Source: CAVVVS01 sp963751355 (GTDB lineage Bacteria; Bacteroidota; Ignavibacteria; Ignavibacteriales; Ignavibacteriaceae). Taken from it: 33,636 nucleotides of DNA. The position numbers and the translations under genes were made by a program. Positions 1-9,673 of this stretch are shown here, one piece after another. The notes under the pieces were generated by a model that was given only the letters and a program-made list of their open reading frames with translations, was not told where the DNA came from and did no database searches. The stretch is from assembly GCA_963751355.1 (NCBI GenBank), contig CAVVVS010000025.1, positions 1 to 33,636 of the forward strand. The letters are read 5' to 3'. The stretch's first letter is position 1. Each line of letters begins with the position of its first letter.

Positions 1-416
1 GTGGTCAAGTATTTATAAGCGGTGATTATAACACAAACCTTTCCCTGGGTACCTATACTTTAAAGGCAGGGCAAAATGATAGAAATGGATTTGTTGCAGC
101 TTTAAATGTTGCCGGGTCAGCTCTTGGAGTTAAGGACAAATTAACTACGCCGGAAACTTTCAGTTTGAAGCAAAACTACCCGAATCCGTTTAACCCTACA
201 ACAACCATAGGCTATGTTTTATCCACAGAATCCAGTGTAGAACTGAATGTTTATAATCTACTCGGACAAAAGGTATCAACACTAGCGGATGGTCAAAGGG
301 CGGCAGGTGAACATTCGGTACAATTTGATGCAAGTAACCTGGCAAGCGGTGTTTATATATACAAATTACAAGCAGGAAAGTTCAGTGCAATTAAAAAGCT
401 AATGCTTTTGAAATAG
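1..416 (+). CDS. C-terminal part of a T9SS-secreted repeat protein (5' end outside window)
   Basis: The frame is open from base 3 to the TAA at 414-416, so only about 137 C-terminal residues are seen. The first part reads as a beta-propeller-like repeat unit, with a stretch like SGDYNTNLSLGTYTL followed by NGFVAALN. A linker then leads to a classic type A T9SS sorting domain of about 85 residues: QNYPNPFNPTTTIGY, then VELNVYNLLGQKV, then ASGVYIYKLQAG, ending in KKLMLLK. In T9SS bacteria this domain sends a Sec-exported protein through the outer membrane and is usually cleaved during surface attachment. An ATG/TTG-started 83-residue call beginning at 165 would be only the sorting domain and not a real gene start. 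The function of the body is unknown because it lies upstream. Confidence 0.85.
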   Translation, partial: GQVFISGDYNTNLSLGTYTLKAGQNDRNGFVAALNVAGSALGVKDKLTTPETFSLKQNYPNPFNPTTTIGYVLSTESSVELNVYNLLGQKVSTLADGQRAAGEHSVQFDASNLASGVYIYKLQAGKFSAIKKLMLLK

Positions 417-515
417 TATTAGAATAAGGGAATAATAATTTCTTTGAACATATTTTTGGCATTCATTACTCAATGCCATTTCTATTATGGTTCAGGATGC
501 CGATAAATTATATAA

Positions 516-550
516 GCAACCACAGGCAAAACCTCCCTTGCCGTGGTTGC
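516..550 (+). terminator. Hairpin downstream of the T9SS cargo gene, possible terminator
   Basis: GCAACCAC (516-523) pairs with GTGGTTGC (543-550), and GGCAA (525-529) pairs with TTGCC (538-542). One bulged A lies at 524 and the loop is 8 nt. No T-run follows, so it is not a canonical intrinsic terminator. Its place 100 bp after the stop of the upstream gene suggests 3'-end formation or mRNA stabilisation. Confidence 0.4.
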
Positions 551-560
551 AAAATATTCC

Positions 561-587
561 TTACTGTAATGCAATATATTACAGTAA
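561..587. repeat. Perfect 10-bp inverted repeat, 7-nt spacer
   Basis: TTACTGTAAT (561-570) and ATTACAGTAA (578-587) are exact reverse complements around the spacer GCAATAT. It lies directly after the hairpin at 516-550. It could be a second 3'-end hairpin of the upstream transcript or a binding site for a dimeric regulator. The sequence alone does not decide. Confidence 0.5.
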
Positions 588-740
588 TAAAAATTTTACG
601 ACATCAGATTTCAAAAATTTAGATTTATCCGGCTAATCGGTTACAGCTCTTCAACTGACGAATGCAGAACATGGTCTGCAAGCAAATTTTTTCCACGGTT
701 TATTTCCACAGACAAGTATTCATAGAGAAATATAGTACCG

Positions 741-763
741 GACAACTTGGACGGGAAGTTGTC
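741..763. repeat. Perfect 8-bp inverted repeat, 7-nt spacer
   Basis: GACAACTT (741-748) and AAGTTGTC (756-763) are exact complements around GGACGGG. An AAAATTTT stretch follows. It may be a small transcript terminator or a protein-binding palindrome. Confidence 0.4.
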
Positions 764-1068
764 AAAATTTTAACGATTTGTATGACTATGCCTATTGTCA
801 AAAAGGTAAAAATATCCTTTAATATGTTTATTGAAATTTCCTACAGAATAACTTATTTTAAAAAAAATTGTAGATAAAAAATAATGACTCGCTAAGCAAT
901 ATTATAAAGTTTCACTCATTTACTCCCTATACTTTATGCGGAAACCTCTGATACCACATATTACTTAAAATGAATTTCAATGTAATCATGCTTAACGGAA
1001 ATCCAAGGTATGAAAGATCATATGTTAATCTATTCTTAATATATTAAATACTAATTTGCGGAGTTCTT

Positions 1069-4000
1069 ATGAACAAAAAATTACTTTATCTATTTGTAAT
1101 ATTTTTTTCAGGAGTGTTAAGTGCACAGCAATTAAGCGAACCACAGCAAGTACTAAACGGGGTGAACAATAATTTTTTTATTGCAAATAAGGGGCAGTGG
1201 AATCCGGAAGTAAAATTCTTCGCGAGAATAGGCGGTATGAATGCATGGATTACCGGTTCGGGTGTGATATACGACTATTATAAAATAAAAAGAGAATTTA
1301 ATAAATCAAATATCCTAAAGATGACCGGGCAGAAAAGGAAAGAATATGAAAGAAAGCATACTATAATACAAGGCGATGTAGTACGAATGCAGCTTGAAAA
1401 TTCAAAAATGAATGTTACTGTAGTAGGAAGCGGCAAGGAAGAGGGACATTATAATTATTTTATAAGCAATGATAAAAGTAAATGGGTAAGCTTTGTTCCT
1501 CTTTATGATAATATTGAATTGAAGGGAATATATAAAAATATTAATGTGAAGTATTATTACGACAAAGGTAAGCTGCGATATGATTACTTAGCAAAACCCG
1601 GAGCAGATATATCCCAAATAAAATTCAGTTTTAAAGGACAGAAAGGAATAGCCGTAAACACAAACGGAGATCTTGTTATTAAAACAAGTGTAGGAGAAGT
1701 GACGAACGGTAAAATATTTGCATACCAGACGGAAGGAGGAATTAAGAAACAAATTGATTGTCGGTTTAAAAAAGAAAGTGACGGCAGGATTGGTTTAAGT
1801 GTTAACAATTATGATGTTAAAAAAGAATTAATAATTGATCCTTTAATTTATTCAACATTAATCGGAAATAAAGATTATTATGATATTCCTTCTTCCATAA
1901 ATATAGACTCAAGTGGGAATGCTTATATAACCGGGGAAACATATTCACCCGGTTATCCCACAACCACGGGAGCTTACCAAACTAATTTTAGAGTTTCCGA
2001 TGCATTTATAACTAAACTAAACTCTGCCGGTTCGGCATTAATATATTCTACCTTTTTAGGGGGAAGTGATCAGGATCGGGGAAATTCGATAGCAATTGAT
2101 AAAAGCGGTGATACTTATATAACCGGAGGCACAATTTCTTCAGACTTTCCGGTAACGAGCGGCGCATATCAAACTACTTTTGCAAGCAGCGGAAATCCTC
2201 ATGCTTTCATCTCAAAGCTTAATTCAACCGGTTCGGCATTACTCTATTCAACTTATCTTGAGGGAAGTTATAGTGATTTGGGAAATTCCATTGTTATAGA
2301 TTCGAGCGGTAATGCTTATGTAGCCGGATCGACCGAATCGACCGATTTTCCTACTACTACCGGAGCTTTTCAAAAGTCCGGAGGTAATCCGACAAATTCT
2401 TCTCATGACGTCTTTGTAACAAAACTGAATCCCGCAGGCTCATCTTTAATTTATTCAACATGCATCGGAGGCACTGCCGACGATCGCGGATATTCAATCA
2501 CTACGGATAAAACCGGTAATGCTTACATAACAGGAGTTACTTATTCACCGGATTATCCCGTAACCAGCGGAGCTTTTCAAACCTCATTGAAAGGGCTCAA
2601 CAATGCTTTTATAACTAAGCTAAATCCCACTGGTACGGCATTGGTTTATTCCACTATTATTGGAGGCAGTAATGAAGATCAAGGAAATTCCATAGTTATA
2701 GATACAAGCAGTAATGCTTACATAACCGGCTATACGACTTCTTCTGATTTCCCGGTAACCAGCGGAGCTTATCAAACTACATTTAATTATCAGAATGCCT
2801 TTATAACAAAACTAAATCCTTCCGGTACGTCACTGGTATATTCAACTTTTCTCGGCGGAAATTATGAGGATGGAGGAAATTCAATCGGTATAGATAAAAA
2901 AGGCAATACATATATAACCGGGTATACAATTTCACCAGACTTCCCTGTTACAAATGATGCATTTCAGACTGCATTGAACAACGGATTAAATGGAAATGCA
3001 TTCCTGACAAAACTAAGTGCTGCGGGAACGTTTTTAGTATATTCTACATTTTTCGGCGGAAGCACTTATGATGTGGCAACTTCAATAGTAGTTGATGAAA
3101 AAGGAAATGCATTTATAACCGGTCAGAATTTTTCCAACGATTTTCCGACAACAAGCGGAGCTTATCAAACTGCCTCGGATAGCAGCGGCGTATTTGCAGC
3201 AAAGTTCAGTCTTCCCAATTTAGGTTATGCAACCGCTAAAATTACTTCATTAACAAACGGACCAGCAAAAAAATTATATTCCATTCCAAATAACGGAACG
3301 GGATACGTATACTTCAATATGACAAGTAAGGGTAATCCGATATCTTACCAGGGTAATTTTAGTGTTGTTCTCACCGATTCATTAAAGAATATGTATCAGA
3401 CTGCCGGAAGCTTGATTGAACCCGGCTTATTACGGCTTGCCATACTTGATAATACCGTAACAAAATTAGGCAGCGGACCTCAATCTATGAATATTCAGGA
3501 TAGTATCCTGATAAACGACACCGTATATCATATAATTAATACGCCGCCTGATTTAAATATCGCAAAGATACCATTGACCTTCAGCAGATCCTTCGATTTT
3601 TTTACCCAAGGCAGTCTTGGTGCTGAGGGGGTTATAGGAGCAGGAGCAGGAGCTTCATTAGACCTGGCAAAGCTTTCTATAACAGGCACGGCCGGAATGG
3701 GATTAACCATCAATACCGATCAGAATAACAAGATTACTTTCAGCAGAAGATTTGAGTACGGAATCGGCGCCGACCTGAGTGTACCTTCGGCATCATTTGG
3801 AATCGGACATGTCAGCGCAGGAATTGAAGCAGGTTTATCAATAAAAACGATAAAAAACCAGGATTTCGATCCTTCAAGCGTAGTACCAAAATTAGATTCC
3901 AATCAGATTAAAATGGCTCAAGCAGGTTTTTTATTGGAAACATTATCAATGGGATTCGGTAATTTTTCACCCACTGTGGGAATCTTTATCGATGCAGTTA

Positions 4001-6081
4001 AATATACTCTTTTAAATACAAGCGGAATTATACCTATACTGAATGAAGCCGTAACGAAAAAATCATGGGGATTAGGACTTGAAGGAACGGGTAATCTCGG
4101 ACTTGGCGCTTCAATCGCTGATGAATCAATTAATATAGCAAATTTTTCAGGTACCGTCGCTTTAAACGGATATAGAAATGTTTATCCAAAAGGATCATCG
4201 GATGTTGCACATGCAGCAACTTCTTACTCGATTGAATTTGCAGAGAATTATAATATTTCAGCTTTTAAAAATCCATTTGAATTGAAAATTAATGATAAGG
4301 TCAGTCTAGGCGCAGGCAACAACGGATTATTCGGATTGAGCGGTGGAATGGGAACCGGAGCGGAAGCTTATTTCGACAGCAGCAATTCTTTAAAACAGTT
4401 AAATGTTTGGTTAGAAGACGGAGGAGGATTAAGTATGTACAATGGTTCAGCTGGAATACATTATAAAACTTTAGTAGCAGTTCCCAGTGCGTATAAGAAT
4501 GTTTTTGATGCAGAAAATTTCGCAGTGAATGGACTGTTATCAGCAAACAGCAACGTTATTGTGAATAGTTTAGCCGGAGATGTTTCAAAAATTGTTGATA
4601 CTTTGTCTCATGATTTTAATTCATATCCAATTAAAATAACCACGACAGAAAAGAGAGGGAAAGGTATAGATTTACCGCTTGATATCGACATCGATGCTGC
4701 GCTCGGAGTCGGCTTAGGGCTGAAATTGGGCATGGACCTAAAATACTATGATGAAATATCCTTTGCTAAAAAGTATACTCTTCTTTACGCAAAACATTAC
4801 AATTATCTGATGTATTCCACAAACTATTCGAGCCGGATGAGTAATTTTAACATGGCTCTTTTCTTTAAGAATCTTTACACCGGAACGGCCAACCTGGTTA
4901 AAGCTTCGTTTAATAATATTATGAGTACTGCAAAAAAATTAATAAATGCCGGGGATAATTTTGCACTTAACGGAATAAACAAAGCGGGAAAATTCATCGG
5001 AAGTATCCAAGGTAAGATGTCTCAAACAGGGCAAGCATATGTATCGACATTTTCACCAAATTATCCGCATGTATGGAACTCAAGCTTTAGGGAACCGGTA
5101 ATACGAAATTTTTATTATTCGACAAATATATTACACAGAAAATTTGTAAAGAATAAAACTGTTTTAAGTATAATAAAATCAACCATGATAGCAGTCAGTG
5201 ATAACATGAAAATCAGTTTCATACCTAATGGACAGTCCGTATCGATTGATTCGGTTGATACAACTTTTACTATTAAAATAAAAGTTGATACGGCTAAACT
5301 GTTGTCAAATGGTTTTACACTTGCCGATACTTCCAGAATAAGAATTTACAGATACAATGATATAAATAACAGTTGGATTTCAGAAGGCGGCGCACTGCAT
5401 GGTGATACGGTAGAAGCAAATGTTAGATTTATGTCAAATTATTTGCTTGGGATAGAATTAACAAATGCTGATGATAAAACACCTCCCCAGATTATAGATT
5501 TCGGACCAAAAGAGGGAAGCACATTAACATCGTTTCCAGAAATATATGCAAAAATACAGGATAATCAATACGGCGTAGGAGTTGATTGGGCAAAGACATC
5601 TATAATTGCAAACGGCGATACATTAGACGCATCATTTGATCCGACAAACCAGATGATATTTTATAACCTTTCGAGCAAAGACAGTCTCTCGGGGGCAATA
5701 AATGTAACGGTTCGAACAATGGATTATAACGGCAACAGCGATTCTCTTAGCTATTCATTTAATCTTAATGTTACCGGAGTGAAGGGGAAAAATATTCCCC
5801 ATAGTTTTAAGCTGCTGCAAAATTATCCGAATCCATTTAACCCGAGTACAAACATAAATTACTCTATTAAAAAAGAATCTTCCGTTAAAGTTATAATATT
5901 TAATTCAATAGGACAGTACGTGGTTACATTAGTAAACAAAAAACAATCAGCCGGTACTTATACAATAAATTTCGACGGAAGAAGGTTTGCAAGCGGAGTA
6001 TACTTCTATTCACTGATGGCAAAACCGGATGACGGAAGTTCGGAATACCGGGAAACAAGGAAGATGATATTATTAAAATAG
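1069..6081 (+). CDS. Large secreted SBBP-repeat protein with T9SS sorting domain
   Basis: 1670 residues. A Sec signal peptide (1-19, cleavage likely after VLSA) precedes a conserved N-terminal domain (about 35-258) that begins near FFIANKGQWNPEVKFF, typical of bacterial SBBP proteins (DUF7948-like). Seven SBBP repeats of about 65 residues follow (261-715), each starting YST.xGG and carrying GNAYITG, DFP and FITKLN motifs. They probably form a beta-propeller-like structure. Residues about 720-1380 are glycine-rich and beta-prone and match nothing I recognise. An Ig-like segment at about 1468-1570 follows KTPPQ. The C-terminus (1582-1670) is a type A T9SS sorting domain with QNYPNPFNPSTNINY and a final KMILLK. 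The ATG follows a short purine-rich GCGGAG. The product should be exported to the cell surface. An adhesive or polymer-binding role is possible but unproven. No catalytic motif is visible. Confidence 0.88.
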   Translation: MNKKLLYLFVIFFSGVLSAQQLSEPQQVLNGVNNNFFIANKGQWNPEVKFFARIGGMNAWITGSGVIYDYYKIKREFNKSNILKMTGQKRKEYERKHTIIQGDVVRMQLENSKMNVTVVGSGKEEGHYNYFISNDKSKWVSFVPLYDNIELKGIYKNINVKYYYDKGKLRYDYLAKPGADISQIKFSFKGQKGIAVNTNGDLVIKTSVGEVTNGKIFAYQTEGGIKKQIDCRFKKESDGRIGLSVNNYDVKKELIIDPLIYSTLIGNKDYYDIPSSINIDSSGNAYITGETYSPGYPTTTGAYQTNFRVSDAFITKLNSAGSALIYSTFLGGSDQDRGNSIAIDKSGDTYITGGTISSDFPVTSGAYQTTFASSGNPHAFISKLNSTGSALLYSTYLEGSYSDLGNSIVIDSSGNAYVAGSTESTDFPTTTGAFQKSGGNPTNSSHDVFVTKLNPAGSSLIYSTCIGGTADDRGYSITTDKTGNAYITGVTYSPDYPVTSGAFQTSLKGLNNAFITKLNPTGTALVYSTIIGGSNEDQGNSIVIDTSSNAYITGYTTSSDFPVTSGAYQTTFNYQNAFITKLNPSGTSLVYSTFLGGNYEDGGNSIGIDKKGNTYITGYTISPDFPVTNDAFQTALNNGLNGNAFLTKLSAAGTFLVYSTFFGGSTYDVATSIVVDEKGNAFITGQNFSNDFPTTSGAYQTASDSSGVFAAKFSLPNLGYATAKITSLTNGPAKKLYSIPNNGTGYVYFNMTSKGNPISYQGNFSVVLTDSLKNMYQTAGSLIEPGLLRLAILDNTVTKLGSGPQSMNIQDSILINDTVYHIINTPPDLNIAKIPLTFSRSFDFFTQGSLGAEGVIGAGAGASLDLAKLSITGTAGMGLTINTDQNNKITFSRRFEYGIGADLSVPSASFGIGHVSAGIEAGLSIKTIKNQDFDPSSVVPKLDSNQIKMAQAGFLLETLSMGFGNFSPTVGIFIDAVKYTLLNTSGIIPILNEAVTKKSWGLGLEGTGNLGLGASIADESINIANFSGTVALNGYRNVYPKGSSDVAHAATSYSIEFAENYNISAFKNPFELKINDKVSLGAGNNGLFGLSGGMGTGAEAYFDSSNSLKQLNVWLEDGGGLSMYNGSAGIHYKTLVAVPSAYKNVFDAENFAVNGLLSANSNVIVNSLAGDVSKIVDTLSHDFNSYPIKITTTEKRGKGIDLPLDIDIDAALGVGLGLKLGMDLKYYDEISFAKKYTLLYAKHYNYLMYSTNYSSRMSNFNMALFFKNLYTGTANLVKASFNNIMSTAKKLINAGDNFALNGINKAGKFIGSIQGKMSQTGQAYVSTFSPNYPHVWNSSFREPVIRNFYYSTNILHRKFVKNKTVLSIIKSTMIAVSDNMKISFIPNGQSVSIDSVDTTFTIKIKVDTAKLLSNGFTLADTSRIRIYRYNDINNSWISEGGALHGDTVEANVRFMSNYLLGIELTNADDKTPPQIIDFGPKEGSTLTSFPEIYAKIQDNQYGVGVDWAKTSIIANGDTLDASFDPTNQMIFYNLSSKDSLSGAINVTVRTMDYNGNSDSLSYSFNLNVTGVKGKNIPHSFKLLQNYPNPFNPSTNINYSIKKESSVKVIIFNSIGQYVVTLVNKKQSAGTYTINFDGRRFASGVYFYSLMAKPDDGSSEYRETRKMILLK
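1849..3213 (+). repeat. Seven tandem SBBP coding repeats (~195 bp each)
   Basis: The protein repeats begin at YSTLIG, YSTFLGG, YSTYLEG, YSTCIGG, YSTIIGG, YSTFLGG and YSTFFGG. Units 2 to 7 keep an acidic residue after the GG(S/T) stretch, and all seven keep a (D/Y)(F/Y)P..(T/S)(G/D)A(Y/F)Q core. The nucleotide copies have diverged, which suggests an old internal duplication under protein-level selection and not a recent expansion. Confidence 0.85.
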
Positions 6082-6939
6082 CATCATGAATTGACTCATT
6101 TTATGATGCGAAATTGTCTGATGTTTATACTTGCAGATTTATGAACGGAAAGATGTACAATTATGTTTTCTATTAGATATAATTACCGGCTCATTAGTAC
6201 ATGAATCGATACCGTAACTTTAGGAAGCACCGCATCAATAACCGAGGCTTCCGGAGCAAAATTTGTAGGAAATCTGACAACGATAAGAACACTTGCTTAA
6301 AATGTTAAAATAATTCCGAAAAAAAATTTCATTATCTCAAAAATATATTCTCGAATATTTATTTTCTAAAATGATATTAATTCTCCAATTAATATATTAT
6401 GCGCAAGTCTACCTAACCGCAGACTTTCTCGTTTATTAATTCCACATCGAAGATAATTAGGCTGGCGCATATTCGAATTGTTTGAAAATTTAATTTGGCA
6501 TTTTATTTCCCCATCCCCTTTTCCAAAATAAACCATATAGCCAAATTAATAACAGTATGAATAATTATTCAATTTTTCGTGCGGTTTAACAAATCATTTC
6601 TGAACCAAATAGATTTTAAGCTAATCTTCTTGCAGTTTGATACTAATAATTACGATTTTGTTGTAAACAACTAATTCTTAGCACAAAATCGCAAAGTTTT
6701 GAGATTGCTCCCCATATCACGTTAGCAATTGCTGCTTATTCAAATTCTTGTATTTCTATGCCAAATAAATTATTTTAAGTGTTCAATTTTGCGACAAACT
6801 ATCCAATTCTAATTATTAAAAATAACAATTGTGTTAATGAAGGGAGTACACCCTTTTTATTCAACATACTAGTTTTTTATTCTCATAAGACGAGATAATA
6901 AATAGAGAAACTTGTAAAAATCGAAAGAGGAAACTTGAT
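6082..6939. other. 858-bp spacer between the SBBP protein gene and aceE
   Basis: Apart from the coding remnant at 6205-6306, it is AT-rich and shows no gene I can support. A small hairpin, AAGGG (6840-6844) with CCCTT (6851-6855) followed by TTT, lies about 85 bp before aceE. It could be a weak terminator or leader structure. The promoter of the pyruvate dehydrogenase operon should lie in the last 200 bp but is not evident by consensus. Confidence 0.45.
6205..6306 (+). pseudogene. Decayed fragment of a surface/T9SS-type protein
   Basis: The frame beginning at 6205 reads IDTVTLGSTASITEASG followed by AKFVGNLTTIRTLA, then TAA (6298-6300), and continues in frame with NVK. From memory this resembles a segment common in Ignavibacteria and Bacteroidota secreted proteins (VTLG..A.ITE..G..VVG...TTRTL.QNV). 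In that alignment the TAA sits where a CAA (Gln) codon would be expected, as after a single C-to-T change. A TGA also lies immediately upstream of 6205, with the preceding codons open in a neighbouring frame. I therefore read it as a degraded gene remnant. The family assignment is from recall only. Confidence 0.42.
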
Positions 6940-9615
6940 ATGAGTAATGATAAAACCAAGGATCAGGAATTTAATGAAATCGAAACCAGTGAATGGTTAT
7001 ACTCATTAGATTACGTATTAGAACACAGCGGACCCGAAAGAGTTAAAGGATTACTCCAGGAACTTCAAATTAGAGCACATAAAGCGGGTGTTCAAATCCC
7101 CTTTTCGGCGAACACACCTTATTTAAATTCAATTCCCAGGGAAAATCAACCTCCTTACCCTGGTGACAGGGAAATCGAAAGAAGAATTAAAAGCTTAATA
7201 CGGTGGAATGCCATGGCTATGGTTGTGAAAGCAAACAAACAGGAAAACGGAATCGGCGGACATATTTCTACGTACGCATCGGCAGCAACACTTTATGAGG
7301 TGGGATTCAATCATTTTTTCCGCGGAAGAGGCGAAGATTATGACGGTGATTATATCTTCTTCCAGGGTCATGCCTCCCCCGGTATTTATGCCAGGGCTTT
7401 TCTCGAAGGAAGATTATCAATTGAACAGCTTAAAAACTTTAGGAGAGAATTAAAACCCGGCGGCGGGTTATCATCTTACCCCCACCCGTGGCTGATGCGG
7501 AATTTCTGGGAATTTCCCACAGTTTCAATGGGATTGGGTCCAATTATGTCAATCTACCAGGCAAGGTTTAACAGGTACCTGGAAGACCGCGGACTGAAGA
7601 AACCTAACGGGCATAAAGTTTGGGCTTTCCTCGGTGACGGCGAAACAGATGAGCCGGAAACATTGGGTGCTATCACTCTTGCCGCCAGAGAAAAATTAGA
7701 TAATTTAATCTTTGTCATTAATTGCAACCTTCAAAGATTAGACGGACCGGTGAGAGGCAACGGAAAAATAATTCAAGAATTGGAAGCTATTTTCCGGGGC
7801 GCCGGCTGGAATGTAATAAAAGTGATCTGGGGAAGCGACTGGGATCCGTTATTAGCTAAAGACAATAACGGTAAATTGGTTAAAAGACTCGGTGAAGTTG
7901 TTGACGGGCAATACCAAAAATATTCGGTGGAGACAGGGCAATATATCAGAGAACATTTGTTCGGTGCCGATGATGAACTGCTGGAAATGGTAGAAAATCT
8001 TTCCGATGAACAATTGAAAAATATGCGAAGAGGCGGTCATGATCCTGAAAAAGTATATGCAGCTTATAAAGCTGCCTTCGAACATACGGGATCACCGACT
8101 GTTATCCTGGCTAAAACTATAAAAGGTTATGGTCTTGGTGAAGCCGGCGAAGGTAAAAATATTACCCACCAGCAAAAGAAATTAAATGAAGAAGAACTGG
8201 CTGAATTTCGTACCAGATTCGGAATACCTATTTCCGATGAAGATGTGGCGAACGCGCCCTTCTACAAACCTGCCGAGGATAGCCATGAAATGAAATACCT
8301 ACAGGAAAGAAGAAAACAGCAAGGAGGCTATTTACCAGTACGTAAAACTGATATTCGCCCGTTAAAAACACCTCCTGAAGATATTTTTGAAGAATTCTAT
8401 AAAGGTACGGATGGCAGGGATGCTTCCACAACTATGGTATTCGTTCGTATTCTGGCAAAACTTTTAAAGGATAAAGAATTGGGCAAATTAATTGTACCGA
8501 TTGTCCCCGATGAAGCTAGAACTTTTGGTATGGAAGCGTTGTTCCGTCAGGTCGGTATTTACTCACATGCAGGACAGCTGTACGAGCCGGTAGATAAAGA
8601 AAGCCTGCTATATTACAAAGAGGCTACAGACGGACAAATTCTTGAGGAAGGTATTACGGAAGCAGGTTCGATGTCATCGTTTATAGCTGCGGGTACTGCA
8701 TATTCAAGTCACGGTATAAATATAATACCTTTCTTCGTTTATTATTCCATGTTTGGATTACAGAGAATAGGCGATCTTATATGGGCTGCGGGAGATATGC
8801 AGACAAAAGGATTTTTAATCGGTGGTACTGCAGGCAGAACTACTCTTGCAGGCGAAGGTTTGCAGCACCAGGACGGCAACAGTCATCTCCTGGCTTACAC
8901 AACTCCGAACCTGGTAACTTATGATCCTGCCTTTGCATTTGAAATTGCGGTTATTATTCGCGACGGTATCAGAAGGATGTACGAAGAGCAAGAGAATGTA
9001 TTTTACTACATGACCGTGATGAATGAAAATTACGCAATGCCTCCAATGCCGAAAGGTGCAAAAGAAGGAATTGTAAAAGGTATGTACAAATTCAAACCGT
9101 CTTCAAAGAAAAACCTTAAACTGAAAGCACAGTTGTTCGGAAGCGGAACCATTCTTAATGAAGTGTTAAAAGCACAGCAGATCTTAGAAGAAGAATACAA
9201 AGTAGCTGCGGATGTTTGGAGCGTAACAAGCTACAAAGAGCTCAGAAGAGACGGATTGAATGTTGAAAGATGGAATATGCTCCATCCTGAAGACAAGCCC
9301 AAAGTTCCTTATATCAGTAAAATGTTGAAAAACGAACAGGGTGTTTTTGTCGCTGCTTCCGATTATGTTAAAGCATTGCCGGATTCAATTGCAAAATGGT
9401 TTCCCGGTCACTTGATGTCGTTGGGAACCGACGGCTTCGGCAGAAGTGAAGGCAGGAGTAGTCTAAGAGATTTCTTCGAGGTAGATGCAAAACACGTAGT
9501 ATTGGCAACATTATATGAATTGGCAAAAGAAGATAAGATAAAACCTGCAGTCATTACGAAGGCAATTAAGGATCTCGGTATAGATCCGGGAAAAGCTAAC
9601 CCAATGATATCTTAA
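6940..9615 (+). CDS. aceE: Pyruvate dehydrogenase E1 component, homodimeric type
   Basis: 891 residues, close to the ~887 of E. coli AceE. It catalyses thiamine-diphosphate-dependent decarboxylation of pyruvate and reductive acetylation of the E2 lipoyl group. The ThDP/Mg2+ motif runs from GDGETDEPE (starting at residue 232) to NCNLQRLDGPVRGNG (starting at 261). SSYPHPWLMRNFWEFPTVSMG near 185-205 and GRTTLAGEGLQHQDGNSH in the second half are also diagnostic of the single-chain AceE family and not of the alpha2beta2 type. The start ATG follows AAAGAGG with good spacing. It is the first gene of an aceE-aceF-lpd run on one strand, 58 bp before aceF. The order matches the proteobacterial operon, but no PdhR-type regulator gene is adjacent. 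Length and motifs are intact. Confidence 0.97.
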   Translation: MSNDKTKDQEFNEIETSEWLYSLDYVLEHSGPERVKGLLQELQIRAHKAGVQIPFSANTPYLNSIPRENQPPYPGDREIERRIKSLIRWNAMAMVVKANKQENGIGGHISTYASAATLYEVGFNHFFRGRGEDYDGDYIFFQGHASPGIYARAFLEGRLSIEQLKNFRRELKPGGGLSSYPHPWLMRNFWEFPTVSMGLGPIMSIYQARFNRYLEDRGLKKPNGHKVWAFLGDGETDEPETLGAITLAAREKLDNLIFVINCNLQRLDGPVRGNGKIIQELEAIFRGAGWNVIKVIWGSDWDPLLAKDNNGKLVKRLGEVVDGQYQKYSVETGQYIREHLFGADDELLEMVENLSDEQLKNMRRGGHDPEKVYAAYKAAFEHTGSPTVILAKTIKGYGLGEAGEGKNITHQQKKLNEEELAEFRTRFGIPISDEDVANAPFYKPAEDSHEMKYLQERRKQQGGYLPVRKTDIRPLKTPPEDIFEEFYKGTDGRDASTTMVFVRILAKLLKDKELGKLIVPIVPDEARTFGMEALFRQVGIYSHAGQLYEPVDKESLLYYKEATDGQILEEGITEAGSMSSFIAAGTAYSSHGINIIPFFVYYSMFGLQRIGDLIWAAGDMQTKGFLIGGTAGRTTLAGEGLQHQDGNSHLLAYTTPNLVTYDPAFAFEIAVIIRDGIRRMYEEQENVFYYMTVMNENYAMPPMPKGAKEGIVKGMYKFKPSSKKNLKLKAQLFGSGTILNEVLKAQQILEEEYKVAADVWSVTSYKELRRDGLNVERWNMLHPEDKPKVPYISKMLKNEQGVFVAASDYVKALPDSIAKWFPGHLMSLGTDGFGRSEGRSSLRDFFEVDAKHVVLATLYELAKEDKIKPAVITKAIKDLGIDPGKANPMIS

Positions 9616-9673
9616 AGATACAAGGGTATTATTAAAATGAATTTTATAAGAAGAATTTAAATTAAGGTATAAT

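Larger units (their letters stand above)
417..1068. other. 652-bp spacer without a supported gene
   Basis: It contains the hairpins at 516-550 and 561-587 and a third perfect inverted repeat, GACAACTT (741-748) with AAGTTGTC (756-763). An open frame at 662-877 (71 codons) has no recognisable family and no good ribosome binding site, so I do not call it a gene. The last ~100 bp must carry the promoter of the large downstream gene, but I could not identify a convincing -35/-10 pair. Confidence 0.5.

Noticed and set aside
662..877. 71-codon plus-strand frame after the first T9SS gene
   Set aside because: No ribosome binding site, no recognisable motif, and part of its length is an inverted repeat (741-763).
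6366..6472. Minus-strand 34-codon frame starting MRQPNYLRCG
   Set aside because: Too short, no clear ribosome binding site, no family; treated as chance.
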